This document shows, one piece after another, positions 23,043-37,400 of a stretch of DNA of 64,000 bases. Under the pieces are notes generated by a model that worked only from the letters and a program-made list of their open reading frames with translations, was not told the DNA's origin and did not search any database. How positions within the stretch are numbered: position 1 is the first letter of the stretch; every line of letters begins with the position of its first letter. The position numbers were made by a program, and so were the translations under genes. The DNA is from Glutinoglossum americanum (Eukaryota > Ascomycota > Geoglossomycetes > Geoglossales > Geoglossaceae), in assembly GCA_020080175.1 (NCBI GenBank), contig JAGHQL010000028.1:115156-179155 (forward strand). The letters run 5' to 3'.

Positions 23043-24765
23043 CTAGTCATCACCCTCGTCAGAACTCGCCCCAAACACTCTCTCCCTCGGTGGCGGCCCC
23101 TCCGCCGGATATCCGAACTCAGGGTCACTCTCATCGACCTCACACCCGGCCCATTCCCTCTTCCTCACCAGCCTCTCCTCCCACCACCCCCTCAACCACT
23201 TTATCTTGTCTTCACTCACCATAAGCTCCGGATTCGGTATGAACCAATCATAACCCTCGCAGTCCTCCGGGTAAGCATTCAAGCTCTGCCCGTCGTAGCG
23301 GTGATTGCGGACGTTGCGGATTAGACAGATCGTACCGATGGCGGGTGTGAAGTGTTCGGCGTCGACGAAGACGGAGAGGGTGATGCGCTTTAGGGTTGTA
23401 GGGTCAGAGAGTTTGATGTCGCGCTTGGGGGGAAGGTGGGGGCGTTTTATTATTGGGGAGGGGGAGGTCTCGATTATTGCAAGGATGTCTAGGGGTTTTG
23501 CGTGTTAAGGTGTGGCAATCTACCCAGGTGCGGGGGTGGTGAACTTACCGCAGATCCTATTCTGCCTCTTCGCGAGGCCCGCTAGGCTCTTTAGTGTAAC
23601 GATATCTAGAGGCCGACTAATACGTTTCAAGGATTTCCCTGCTTCGATCGAGTAGATGGCGTATTGGGAGAGGGAAATGCACGCCTGGGGATACAACGTG
23701 TTTACCTGCTCATTAGTGAGCTCATCGACAGAGTGCGGTCCTGATTGGTCCTTTTTAAGGACTGTGTGCGCAGCACGGCTGCTGCTGCATGGCGATTGGA
23801 GTTGTGCGAATGGTACACGGTGGCAGCGATCCCAGTGCTCGACAATCTTGCGCCGGTAGACGTTGCGGGGGAAAGCATCGAGCGGAGACGGAAGGAGATT
23901 AATTAGATCAGGCTGCCCTGTGCCCGGTGCCTGATCAGCGCCCCCGGTGACACCTATGTCGAGTTTAGCCCTCTTGGTGGGGGGCTGGGATTCCTCAGAA
24001 TCTTCCTTTAGACTCTCCACAACGATACCTATTTGCGGATGAGAGCCAGTTTCCCCCGGGTCAAGCTTGACCCGCATTGTTGGTGGCTGGTTTTTCCCGG
24101 CAATATTGTCTGCACAATCTGCAGTGATATCCCCGTAAGTTTGAGGGTTACCCTCTGCCGTAAGGAGCCTGGTCTTCTTAGTGAAGGGTCGAGTGTTAGC
24201 ACCCTTCTCTACACTCTCTATGGCGCTGTGTTTGGCAGGTTGAGAGGTCTTAGATTGCGTAGACTCAGAGGGGTCGTAGCCGTCTACGTATCCGACTGCG
24301 CGTAGGTCAGCAACTTGGAGGTATCTATATAGACTCAGTAATCATCCGAAATGCTACATTCAGAGAGATACTCCCAACACAGGAAATCACTCACGCAATC
24401 GAACCATTCTTGTTCTTTCTCGCCGCCTTTGCCAATTTATATTTTTCCAGCATGACGAAAGCACCCACCACAATCTCTCTCGTGACGACGAACCAATGCA
24501 TGTCCGCTATAAGAGTAGCTATGAGAACAGATTTAGCGGTTGTGTACTGTTTGCAGCATTTGAAATTGACCAATGTACCTTGAATGGTTTTTTCTCCATC
24601 TGTCATCATCATCCGGAATGCATGCTTTAGGCCCTTCGGCGTTTGGACAGGCACTATCATGACCATCTGAACGAGCAGCACCATTGACGGCGGACAGTAC
24701 TGGGTGCGCACAAGCTCTGCAATGCACGGCTTGAGTCCCATTATAGCTTTCTTTTGAGCGTCCAT
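23043..24765 (-). CDS. OB-fold protein resembling telomere-end / ssDNA binders
   Basis: I do not recognise a characterised orthologue. Four exons (24765-24579, 24506-24395, 24324-23549, 23488-23043) give 506 aa; the sum is a multiple of three. Residues 1-105 look like one OB fold: MVMIVPVQTPKGLKHAFRM, then MTDGEKTIQADMHW and REIVVGAFVMLEKYKL. A low-complexity linker follows. Residues about 290-360 form a helical block. Residues about 358-440 look like a Telo_bind-type OB fold: DILAIIETS, LKRITLSVFVDAEHFTP, IGTICLIRNVRNHRYDG. The order of strands, IG(T/D) turn and R-x-x-N-H-x-Y-x-G resemble POT1/TEBP OB folds. The acidic tail ends at 23043. This assignment is inference from pattern only; RPA-like or Stn1-like proteins are alternatives. 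Confidence 0.6.
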
Positions 24766-25067
24766 TATTCCACCTGTATGTCGAATTCCAATGGGCTCCG
24801 CGACGGAGCGCAGTGGGGTGGGGAGGAGGGAAAGAGGTGAGGCATGAGTTTGTGGAAAAACGCGTCGCTACCTATTCATCGGAACATCCCGAGAATTCTG
24901 CCACCGCCTGCACGACATCGATCGCACTTACCCACTAAATCCTAACTATTTTCATGTTCGTTTGTATAGGTACTTCTACAATATATATAGTATATATATA
25001 TTTTACATGGCTGTGTCTATGGGCCATATCCCAACGGATTGGAGTATGTATGCATGCATTGCACTTC
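24766..25067. other. Intergenic, OB-fold gene 5' / lactate dehydrogenase 3'
   Basis: About 300 bp; contains an alternating TA tract (tatatatagtatatatatat, about 24980-25000). No gene. Confidence 0.5.
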
Positions 25068-26742
25068 TCATAGTTTTGACGTTATCTTATTGCCGGGCGG
25101 CACTAGTGGATCATAACAAGAGAGGTGTAATGTGTCTCGTGGCACCGTCGCTGTATGTACCCCTAATCCTCGGGAGTCTACTAACGATGGGTTCAACTGG
25201 TCCACGCTCGAGCATCCAATGAGTCGCATGTTCATCGCCATCTCATCCTTTAGTAGTTGCATGGCCCTGTCAACCCCTGGCAAGCCGTATGCGCTCATTG
25301 CAAACAAGAAGGGTCGGCCGATTCCCACTCCTTTTGCACCAAGACACAACGCCTTGATGATGTCTGTTGCGCGCCTTATCCCACCGTCAACGTAAATCTC
25401 GATTCTATTTTCCCAGCCCCGTTCGCGCAGTACCGGCATGACCTCCGCGAGAATCTCAATCCCTGACCGAGCAAAGTCTAGCTGCCTCCCTCCGTGGTTC
25501 GAGAGGACAACACCATGAACACCAGCCTCAATAGCGCGGATGACATCCTCAACCCTCTGCACACCCTTTAAAATGACGGGCATGTTGGTGATACTCAGAA
25601 ACCATGGGATGTCCTTCCAGCTAAGAGATGGATCAATGAATGAAGATATAGCTCTTGCGGCTCCCTGAGAGCGATCAATTTCATCACCACTGGTTGACTG
25701 AACATCCGAGCCGGTATCAGAAAACTTAGAGCGCATGTCCTTCTCGCGACGTCCGAGTTGGGGCGCATCGACGGTTATGAAAAGACCCTTACATCCACGA
25801 TTTTCAGCGTGTTGAACAATGCGTTTCGTTATATCGCGGTTTTTATTAACCTAGACCATAGGCTGTTAGTGGAAGTCGCTGATACTACCACGAGAGCAAA
25901 AACACGCGAGGAGTCGTACATAAAGTTGCAGCCATTGAACCTGGTCGCCTTGTCTAGCATCAACGAGTTCGTCAAATGAACAACTGGCCAACGTTGGGAT
26001 CATCTGTATCACATTGTGCTTCTTCGCAGCTCTCGTAAGAATGACCTCTCCCTCAGGGTGGCCAAGCTTCCCCAGCGCGGTTGCGGTTGCATAGAAAGGG
26101 ATGTCTACTCGTGTACCCAGCATCGTTGTAGATAGGTCTATGTTTTCCACATCCACGAGAACGCGGGGTCTGAACCAGATTTTATGAAACGCAGAATGGT
26201 TTTCTCTCATAGTCTAGTAGACAGGGGACCGTCAGCTCTCTTGCACGGACGGTCTCCAACGGCAGAAAGCCTGGCCTCAAACCGCTAGTTAAGGGGAGGA
26301 AACCCACGATCTCATCATCAGCGCCGCTAGAATAATAAGCCCAAGACGTTTTCTTCATAACTCTCCTCGCCACTGCCTCGAAATCTGCTAGGTTGAAGCA
26401 TTGCTCTAGAGTCGGCATCTCCTTAATCCTCTCCTGTCTCTCTTCTTCATCGGGGTCCTTGTCACTTTGCTCTTCAGCAATTGTGCTCATGTCGACTTCG
26501 CCCAAATGTTTCGATTTGTCGAGATATTTATCCAACGTGTCAGGCGGGTGGATGGGGTCGAATTCGTCGGTCGCATCCTTACCGGCATACTTGAGAATGA
26601 CTTTTGGACCACCAGGATGTTCAGGTAGGAAATCAGTGACATCGTAAGCCTTGCCGTGAATGACCACCCAACAGGACTCTCTCGAGTTGTGCTTGCTGAT
26701 CTCATCACCGAGGAGTTTTTTCATATCGGACGCCGGTGCCAT
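25068..26742 (-). CDS. CYB2: Cytochrome b2-type L-lactate dehydrogenase (FMN, cytochrome b5 domain)
   Basis: Oxidises L-lactate (or a related 2-hydroxy acid) to the keto acid with FMN, passing electrons to its heme and then cytochrome c (family knowledge). Three exons (26742-26308, 26213-25920, 25850-25068) give 503 aa. Residues 1-80 are a cytochrome b5 domain with heme ligands in FLPEHPGG and the later H of DPIHPP. The FMN-binding barrel follows: SSGADDEITMRENHSAFHKI, PFYATATALGKLGHPEGE, QLYVNKNRD, VILKGVQRVED, the catalytic VVLSNHGGRQLD and IYVDGGIRRATD. The chosen ATG gives no presequence, as in many filamentous fungi. The frame stays open upstream to 27042 with an Arg/Ser-rich, acid-poor extension that could be a mitochondrial presequence. 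Confidence 0.93.
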
Positions 26743-27557
26743 GGAGAGGGCAACGGCAGACCAAACCCCCGATGGCACTTGCTGTATAGGCTGTATAAGG
26801 CTGTACAGGCTGTACGGGCTGTATGGGGTGTTATAGGTCAGATGGTTGCGGCTCCTCAGGAGAGAATGACGGAGGTGGCGAGGCAAAACAACCAGCACAT
26901 TGGGTGAGTTAGCGAGGCCATAAGCAGCTACTGAGCGGTACAACCGTTGTAAGTTACATGTGGCTCCGTTACGTGGTACCTGCCTGAGGCGCTTGCTTCG
27001 TACTACATCGCTATAGCTTTCTCGCCTTCCTGTGCGTCTCACTCATCTCCCTTACTTTTACCCGTACACGCGTGTACAGCATACATGCTCGGAAGCTTGG
27101 CCTAGTCTACTGCTCCTCGCATGTTGTGCCGCTCTGTGCCGCTTGTGGCGCTCTTGCTGTACTGTGCCCGTACCGTGCCGTACTATACTATACGCGCGGT
27201 ACATGTACGCATGGCATCACGTGGAGATAAGCGCGTGTGATGGGGCATGAACCGGTCGATGAGCCTGTGTCGCCCTGCCGCGCTCACGCTGGGTCCCCGT
27301 CATTGGCTTCTCTGCAGCCTGCAATAAACGAAAACCCGCCTCTTTTATTCGTGTGCAGTGGAAGATCTATAGGAATCCCCGCCATATAAGAACCGCTCGC
27401 AGCTTTGCTTTCTTCGTTCTGCCTGTTACTTTCACCCTCGGTGTAATCTCTGAAGTCGCACATCAACCTTCATGGGAACCGTGGCGCTTGAAAACTGTCC
27501 TTGACTTTACTCCATACCCTTCCGCTTATCCGTCGTCCGCCCTGCTCATGTGCCATA
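26743..27557. other. Intergenic, divergent CYB2-like / Rab
   Basis: 0.8 kb shared upstream region. It contains the tandem repeat above and a GC-rich, CGCG/GTAC-rich stretch (27150-27240). No coding signal apart from the possible N-terminal extension of the CYB2-like gene. Confidence 0.5.
26780..26828 (-). repeat. Short tandem repeat upstream of CYB2-like ATG
   Basis: Five near-identical units of 9-10 nt (gctgtayrg on the plus strand) 40-85 nt 5' of the chosen start codon. In the open upstream frame they read as a YSPYSLYSL stretch. Confidence 0.75.
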
Positions 27558-28500
27558 ATGAACGACCTGGAAGCTAAGATCGTCGTGCTGGGCTCTCAAG
27601 GTAAAATATCTCTTTCTTTAATCCGTTCCCTCATCGCAGCTTCCTTTGTTGATTGCGCTTGTAGGTGTCGGCAAAACCTCCCTCGTACTCCGTTACGTAA
27701 AAAATGCCTTCTCGCCTTCTTCTACCCACAGCACCATAGGAGCATCCTTCCTGACAAAGCGTGTTGTTGACGATGACACCAATACCGTTGTGCGGTTGCA
27801 GATCTGGGACACGGCTGGTCAAGAACGTTTTCGCAGCATCAGCAAGTTATATTACCGCGGCGCAAACGCGGGGGTGCTGTGTTATGACATTACCGACGAG
27901 GAGAGTTTTGAAGAGATGGGCCGGTGGCTGGTGGAGCTGAAGAAGAATCTGAGTAATGATGTAGTCTTACACGTTGTAGGCACTAAGAGTGACCTGGTCC
28001 AGACGGATCCCAATCTGCGAGCAGTGCCATTCGAGCGTTGTATAGCTTATGTCGCAGATCATCTATATCCTTCCGCATCGACACCACCAGGGACTACAGT
28101 GAATGGTGCAGCTTCACCAGGAAGCAAGCGGTCATCAGGCTTTTGGGGACAGGACATAGGCTGGGACACCTGTCATGAGATCTCGGCAAAAGATGGCGAG
28201 GGAGTAGAAGAAGTTTTTAGGGTGATTACTCGAAAGCTAGTTGAGCAGCGTAACAAGAGGTTAGAAGCTGAGATAGCTGCTGAAGCTGGTTTGACCCCTG
28301 GAGCTGACTACGCCAACGGAGGAAGTGGTTACTTCGATGGACGAGGCGTGGATGGAGTAGGAACTTTCAAAGTTGGGCATGGGGACAAGAGGAAGAGTTG
28401 GCTGGGTTTTCCGCAGGGTGTGGGTATTTGGGAGACGGGTGGAGGGCAGGAAACGGATGGGGAGACACAGGATGTACGGAAAAAGGGTAAGTGCTGTTGA
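27558..28500 (+). CDS. Rab-family small GTPase (Rab5/21/22-like) with long C-terminal region
   Basis: Membrane-traffic GTPase. Two exons (27558-27600, 27665-28500) give 292 aa, longer than the usual 200-220. Motifs: P-loop GSQGVGKTS (split by the intron inside the first Gly codon), switch I Thr in STIGASFL, DTAGQERFRS, GTKSDL (TKxD in place of NKxD), and EISAKDG. It ends in KGKCC, a C-terminal di-cysteine for geranylgeranylation. A Pro/Ser-rich insertion (about residues 160-185) precedes the SAK motif and a Gly-rich tail precedes the prenylation site. Rab21/22-like endocytic subfamily is my best guess; the subfamily is uncertain. Confidence 0.88.
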
Positions 28501-28947
28501 TATGGGGCAGCGAACGGGGGACCATGTGGTAGAGGGTAATAATTCCTTCCTTGAATGACATGCATCGATCTACTAGGGAGTTTCGGGAGTAGGAAATACT
28601 TTGGGGTCTTTCGTTCCTGCGTATCGGGAGGATGTTGTTTCGCTCATCGGGCACTCTGGCTTCTTTCATCTTCTGGTGTTTCTTCTCTTCAGCATCTTTG
28701 AATCTGCCGCATTCCGGGGAGTACTGATGCACTGGATAAATGAATTAAATACGGCGGCGGCGCCTTTCATTTGCGCTTTTATCGTGATGAACCAAATGTT
28801 AGTCCGAAGCTCTACGAAAGGCAGGAGCGCACGTGATCTCGTTACTAGAGCTACCCATCTTTGTTTACCTTCATTCTGCGTCTGCAGTGAATGTTGGACG
28901 ATAACGAAGAACATAACTTATCCCACTCTCCCTATCAAATCCTCTAA
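28501..28947. other. Intergenic Rab / BRL1
   Basis: About 450 bp between tandem plus-strand genes; no recognisable gene or repeat. Confidence 0.5.
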
Positions 28948-30383
28948 ATGGAGCCTCGCACACACGAGAGTCCGATGGATTTTGAGTGGCAGAATCCTCC
29001 TCCCGGAGATCCTACTTCTCCGTTTCAGATCTTGAGCGAAAATGCGCGCCGGAACGAGCTTCATGGGAAAAAACGTGTGTCCTATTAAACCTCTGATAGT
29101 CTCTAATATACTCCCCTACGGCCCACTCTTGGTGTCAGCTAATGGTTTGTCTTAATTCTCAGGTACTCATAATGTCTTTGAGTCGCCAGTAAAGCCCCAA
29201 CCACCGACCTCCGCACTCCAAAATTTCTCATTCTCTACGCCCAGCGTGGCGAGACTCCCAAATGCCTTCCAAGGCAATCCGGCGTTCACAACGCCTCGGA
29301 AATTTGATACGGATATGTTTTCATCTGGTGCTGAGAATCCGTCCTCTCCCTACAATGCTGAAACCGAAGATACACCCGAAGCTCCATCGAAAGGGGGCAC
29401 TATCAAGGGTATAACGGCCATGACACCATTCACCGGGGCCCCGCTGGACGGAATACCGTCTTCGACGCTCTCCAAAAAGTCTGGGAAATGGTGGGTTGCT
29501 AGCCCTGGACGAGGAGAGGTGCGACGAGGCAAATTCGCGGATACGATAGGGAGAGTACGAAAGAGGCCTCGTGTCGGTGGAGACCGAGAAATCCGATCCG
29601 GTCGCCGTGATGGCTATGATAGCGAAACTTCCTCCGATGAGAATATCAACCAGCCTAGATACAGTCGCAGAGGCCACACGGCGGACAAAAGGCCCCGTGG
29701 CGACTCACACCACCCAATCGCCTCATTCTTCTCATGGATGGAAGCCCATCCCGGCCTCCCACATGTGCTGATCACCTACTTCCAACTCTTCTGGAACATC
29801 CTAATCGTTTTCTACATTTTGTATCTCGCCTACGGCTTCGTGACCGCCATCCGGTCAGACGTATTGAACAAGTCCAACGAAGCAAGCGCCGACCTCCTCA
29901 TCGAGATCGCCGGTTGCGCTAAGAATTTCATCGACAATAAATGCGACCGCGGCAAAAGACTTCCGGCCTTGGAAGGTTCCTGCAACAGGTGGGAGTTGTG
30001 CATGAATCAGAACCCACAGAAGGTGGACCAGGCGAAGATCAGCGCCCTCACTTTCGCCGAGATATTCAACAGCCTCATCGAGCCGATTAGCTACAAGTCT
30101 ATGGTATGCCCTACCGTATTGCAGGACCTCTAGTCCTTTCCTAACCGACATCTAGTTCTTCATGGTGATCATGACATTCGGCTTCGTCGCCCTATCCAAC
30201 TTTGGCATCATTCAAATGCGTAACAAGGCTACCCCCCTCCACTATATGCACCCTGCCCCCCCTGCTCAGCGACATCCATCCGAACACCAGTATCCGCCAT
30301 TCAACTCTCACATGGGACCCCCCGGTCCGTCGATGGCTGTCGGGGCTGGCGAGATGCCTAGGGGGCAGCTTTCTTTTCGTTAA
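28948..30383 (+). CDS. BRL1: BRL1/BRR6-type nuclear envelope protein
   Basis: Integral protein of the nuclear envelope needed for nuclear pore complex assembly and lipid homeostasis (family knowledge). Three exons (28948-29074, 29163-30103, 30156-30383) give 431 aa. The N-terminal about 190 residues are basic and disordered (RKRPRVGGDREIRSGRRDGY). Two membrane segments are visible: LFWNILIVFYILYLAYGFV and FFMVIMTFGFVALSNFGII. Between them lies the perinuclear loop with four cysteines (GCAKNFIDNKC ... SCNRWELC), which form two disulfides in this family. The C-terminus is Pro/His/Met-rich. The single gene probably serves both yeast Brr6 and Brl1 roles. Confidence 0.92.
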
Positions 30384-31105
30384 GTTATATATGCCCGCAG
30401 GCCTCCAGATCCTTACGAGTTATTTTCAGCATGTACATTCTTCCCAAGTAACTATCAAGCCATGATATCTTATATTTTTTTTATAATATTTTGTGAATAT
30501 TCTGGATATCATGCGGAGAGCCTTTGGGCCGTGTTGGGCGTTAAAAGCGCCCAGGCTGAATTCCTTTGCTACGCGGAAAAATACTTGGTGTGGAACGCAT
30601 GAGAATGTCATTCGCAGACACACACACAAGAATAGTCTATCTACTAAACGCCGCTGGCTGCTGCAGACGAGAAATTGTGCTGCGGTTGTAAAAGAGATAA
30701 ATGATTTCAAGAACGAGACGCTAGCTTGCTCGTTCCACCACATCTGCACTCTCATGAAGATCGCCCGAGGGTGACATCGTACTGTTCCCTACCAAGAGTG
30801 CGATCCTTCCGGAATTGCAACAGCCACGGGGGCGACATTCAGTTGCATCTACCAGAAGTATAGAAAAACTTCGCCATCGAGTTGCCGTAGAGATCCATCC
30901 CACCGGACAGCCCCCAGCCCCGACCTAAAACCTATGAACAGCAAATTAAAACCATTTCCACACCCTTTCCCATGCCACCACCACCGGAGAGAAAAAAGAT
31001 GCATCATTTCATCAGAGGGATAGGAAAAGGGGACTGAGTCCTACAACATCTTTATGATGGCCCATCGAATGATATCAAGTCCCTTCCAAAGTGAAACCGC
31101 ATGTA
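30384..31105. other. Intergenic, convergent BRL1 / SRPK
   Basis: 0.7 kb, with an AT-rich stretch (30467-30500). No gene signal on either strand. Confidence 0.5.
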
Positions 31106-33181
<2,076 letters not shown>

Positions 33182-34480
33182 CGTGAATGTTGTTGCTTGA
33201 GTTTCCGTCGATGTAGGGTTGACGAGAGGAATTGAGACCGACAACGTAGGGGGTATTTGGCAAATGACCTCAACGGTCAAACTGCCAGCAGACAACACGA
33301 GAGATATGCGGATTGGGGATTGCGAGAACGGCCTTTGGAATTTTTTGAAGGAGCGAAAAGTATCGCTGCCCACAAAAGCCGGAAACTCCCTAGGCCAAAT
33401 TTCAAGATACTCCTGCTGTAAGTGCCGGGTTGAGCTATTGTGAAATGGGCGATAGGCGCCGAAGCGTTAATGTTTCTCGATTGAGGACCACGCCACACTG
33501 TGTGCGCTTTTGATTGGCGTTGGGAAGAGGTCTAACTAGGCCGGTACAATCAAGCTGAAGCGGGTGTTGTCCGCGCCTACTGGCGAGCCTGATATATAGC
33601 AGAGGTAGAGAGCCGGTCGATGCTGAAGCTGATGAAACGCGACAAAGCGGGAGAAATTGGGGCGCTTTGAAGACCGTGATGATGCCCGGGCTGGGTGAGT
33701 GAATTTCCAGATACGGACCAACGCGGCGACCAAACGCCAAACGAGAAACCTAACCAGAACTGGATCTGGAAATCCTGCACGGCCGAGTGAATGTCAAGAG
33801 CCGATACTTCAGATCTATCAGTGCCCGATCTTACTTCTCGTGGCATCCGGACATCACGCACCCGGAGCGTGATCAGCGGTATGTATTCGAGGTGAGCTGC
33901 TTAACTATCCCGCCCAACGTTAGGGAGTTCTTTCGTCTTCTGGAGAACTCTTCGTGTGTTCGAGACCCGTCTCAGGCCCCTCAGGACCCTGGCTGTTCGT
34001 CGGTTATTGAGCCACAACAGGCAAGGCGGTTTGAAGTTCAATGTAGCGGGTGGAGAGCCTGCAACACGCTCTTGGCCCGATCATGCGTTGTACTGGGTAT
34101 GGAGAATTCGCGATGCCCACGGAGGATATGGAAGGACGAACGAGCAAATATCTATACTTGGTCGAGACGCCACAGCTGTGGCGCTGATTTTAAATACAGA
34201 GTCGCATGCTCAGCACGCTTACGCTCTGGCTCCGTCGTTATCCAATCATCTCCTGCGTAGTTCTTGTTCATCCAAACGCAAGTAGCCCAGTTGCGTCAAG
34301 CTCAAGGAGGCAGCTCTGCATAGCATCAATGCGCACTGAGCAAAGCCCTCGTACTGTATTGCCATAGATATCTATTATGCAAGCTACATGGGGATGAAAA
34401 TCCTAGATGGTATGTAGACACCCCCGCCAACGCCCAAAACGGTCTATCCAATCTAGAGGGAGTGACAACGCCATCCAACG
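33182..34480. other. Intergenic SRPK 5' / IMH1 3', with unassigned plus-strand open frames
   Basis: 1.3 kb between two minus-strand genes. Two overlapping plus-strand open frames (33787-34260 and 33956-34285) have no motif I recognise. One includes GGYGRTNEQISILGRD. They could be exons of an unknown gene or chance frames. Confidence 0.4.
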
Positions 34481-37400
34481 CTACCTAGCTGCAATAGCAG
34501 CCGTCCACTTCTGTTCGTCTTTCCTGTAAAGCTGTTAGCGTGACCACCGACCGGAATCACTCTATCACATACCCATCAAAATGCAATAGTTGGGCTAGAA
34601 CAGGAATCAGCATCTGCTGGAGCTTTTTGTCCTTCTGTTCCAAAAACTGTAGAAGAACATTTTTCAGATAAACATAATCCATTGCATTAACCATGCGACC
34701 CTTTGGAGTATCGCTGCCGGATAGAGCCGGGTCTTTTCTCTTCGGGGTCGGGTCCGAACGCGATGGAGACGAATCGAGGGAAGAACGAGATGACTGTGCT
34801 TCGGAGCCGAACCCTTTAATTTTCGCCGATTGAATAGGCCGTAGCTCGTCTGCTAGAGCCTAGAAAGAGGTCAGATTATCGAAGAAAAAAAAAGTATAGG
34901 TCTTTACCTTGTTTGATCTTTGAAGCTTATCGATTCGATGCTGCATCTCTTCTGTCGTCCTTTGTAGATCGGACTTTTGCTTGTCCAAGTCTTTCACCTG
35001 TTTCTCGCTCCCATCCAGTGCGTCACGGAGCTCGCCCATCGCCTGTTGGTAGTCCTTTACTATATCGGCTGACTGCTCAGCCTTCGACCGAAGCTCGTCA
35101 CGGGTCTTCTGCCATCCGTTCTCTGTTTTCTCCCATTCCTCTTTCTCTTCCTGCACTCTTCTAAGGTTGTTCTCCACATCTCGAACCTTACCCTTAAGCT
35201 CCTCGACCTCTCGAGAACGCTTCCTACCAATCGTGCTAGCCTCATCTTCCGCACGATCCCTTTCCTCGATAGCCACTTCCATCCTCTCTCTCATCTCTCG
35301 TACCTTTGCATCGGCTCTTCCCTCAACGTCCGCTAGTAGCCTCCTCATTGTCTCTCCCTCCCTGCTACGCTCACTAAGTAGCCTATGGGCGTCGGCGAGC
35401 TCTTCTTCAAAGCTTTCACACCGTTCTCGAGCTTCCTTCATCTGCATGCCCATTTCTGCTGCTTGGTCACGCATACTTGCCATCAAAGTTTGTGCACTAG
35501 CGTGCTGAGCAGTCTTGAGCAGGGTCTCTTCTCGTAGGACCTCTATATCTCGTTCCAGCCTTGCAGCCTCGCGCTCCAGACCTCCAATTTTGAATCTCGC
35601 AATATTAAGATCTTCCTGCGATTTAGCAAGATCTTTTGAGAGCTTCTCAGCTCGGTCAATGGCCTCAATCTTTTCGCCTTCGACCATTCGGAAATCCCCC
35701 TGTGCCGTTCTTGCATTGTCTTCGGCCTTTGACCTATTACTCACTTCTAACTTAACCCTTTCTCTAAGTTTCTCCGTCTGAAGATCTTGATCATAGACTT
35801 GCTTCTTGAGGTCGCTAACTTCCTGCCGAAGTTGCCGTTCAATGTCCTCAAGCTTCTTCAGCTCCGTCACTTTCCCAAGGAGTTCTTTTTTGGCGACAGT
35901 TAGGTCCGCCACCTCCCTTCTCAACGATATTAATTCTGGCTGAGCTTTTTGGAATAGCTCCCGTATATCGGTTAGATCCTTGAATCTAGACGCCGCGAGC
36001 TGCTGAGATGCGGATAGGTCGGTTTGCAGGCTTGTTGTTTTGAGTTTGAGGTCCTCATGTTCCTCCCTCACGTTTTCCAGAGCCCTCTCAGATTCCGCTA
36101 TCGAAGCACCACTAGCTCGTAAATCCGCAACGAGGAGTTCCAGTTCTCGGATACTTTCCCGGAGCACCGACTTTTCACCATCAAGCTGCTTGATCTTCTC
36201 TTTCGCTTCAACGTATTCCTGCCCAAGGTTGATCAGGTCATCTCTCAAGCCTTCTACCTCCTCCTTTAGATCATCTTCAGCCTTCGCTCGCGTTTGTAGT
36301 CTCCCTATTTGTGAGTCTTTGTCCTTGAGTAGGATGTGTAGTGATGCAAGCTCCTCCTCCAACACCGCAACCGATTTCAATGAACCCTCCGACGAGAATG
36401 GCTTTCCACCTGTAGTTTCTGCGGCACCAAAATCATTTGGTGTGTTCGCGGGCTCCCCAGCCTCAGGGGGCGGGACTCCCGCTAGTTCAGTCGTATTAGA
36501 AGCAGCCTTTCCTCCCTTTTTCTTTTTTTTATTTTTCTTTTTGGGGTTTGTGTTATTGCTAGCGTCTGGTGCACCGAGGCTATTATCGTGCCCATTGAGG
36601 TCTAGGCTTGTTGAGTCTGCCGCTCGGGGTTCCTTCAGCTTTGAAACTGTAGCCTCAAGCGTTTCGACGGCATTAGTCTTCTTATCGACCTGAATTTGGA
36701 GATTACTCTTGGCCGCTTCAGCTTCTTGCATTTGGTCCCTCAAATGTTTAACGATGCCGTTTAGGGTCTGGATCCGCTTTTCAGACTGGGATGCCTCCGC
36801 TCGAAGATCCGAAACCTCATTCTCTAGGGTCCCAATTTTATCCTTAAACTTCTGGCCATCTTCCTGGCGATCTTGAACAGAGTTAGCCTGGGATTTTACC
36901 GCTTCCAACTCCTGCTGAGCGATTTGCAGCCTAGCCTTGAGATCATCAGCATTCTTCTCTAGCATAGCGCGTTGCTCTTGAAACCCTTTCCCCTGTAGCT
37001 GACTTTGGTCTCTTGAGCCTTGAAGTTCCCGAGTAGCGCTCTCCAAACTCTGCGCTATGCTTTCGGTAGACTCCCTGGCAACCGCTAAGTCGCTCCTAAG
37101 GGTTTCCACCTTAGCGTTCAGCCTGCAAACTTCGGTCTCACGCTCCCTCAATTCAGATTCTAGTCGAGGAACCTCGCTTTCATAGGAAAAAAGATCTTCG
37201 CTCTCTTCCTTCGATTCTACGGCATCTTTAGGTTTTTGCCTAGGAGAGAACAGAGCTTTGCTAAGAATTGATGTTACTGGAGATTTGATGGATGGCGTAG
37301 GCGATGAGGTCGCCCCAATGGAGTCCATCTCGCTCCCTTTAACAGAATCCTCGCCTCCAGTGGTAGGAGACGCATCTTTCAGATCCTCAGGGTGGTCCGG

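Noticed and set aside
36040-36693. 217-codon plus-strand open frame
   Set aside because: Ser-rich shadow of the IMH1 coiled-coil gene on the opposite strand; the minus frame has clear family structure.
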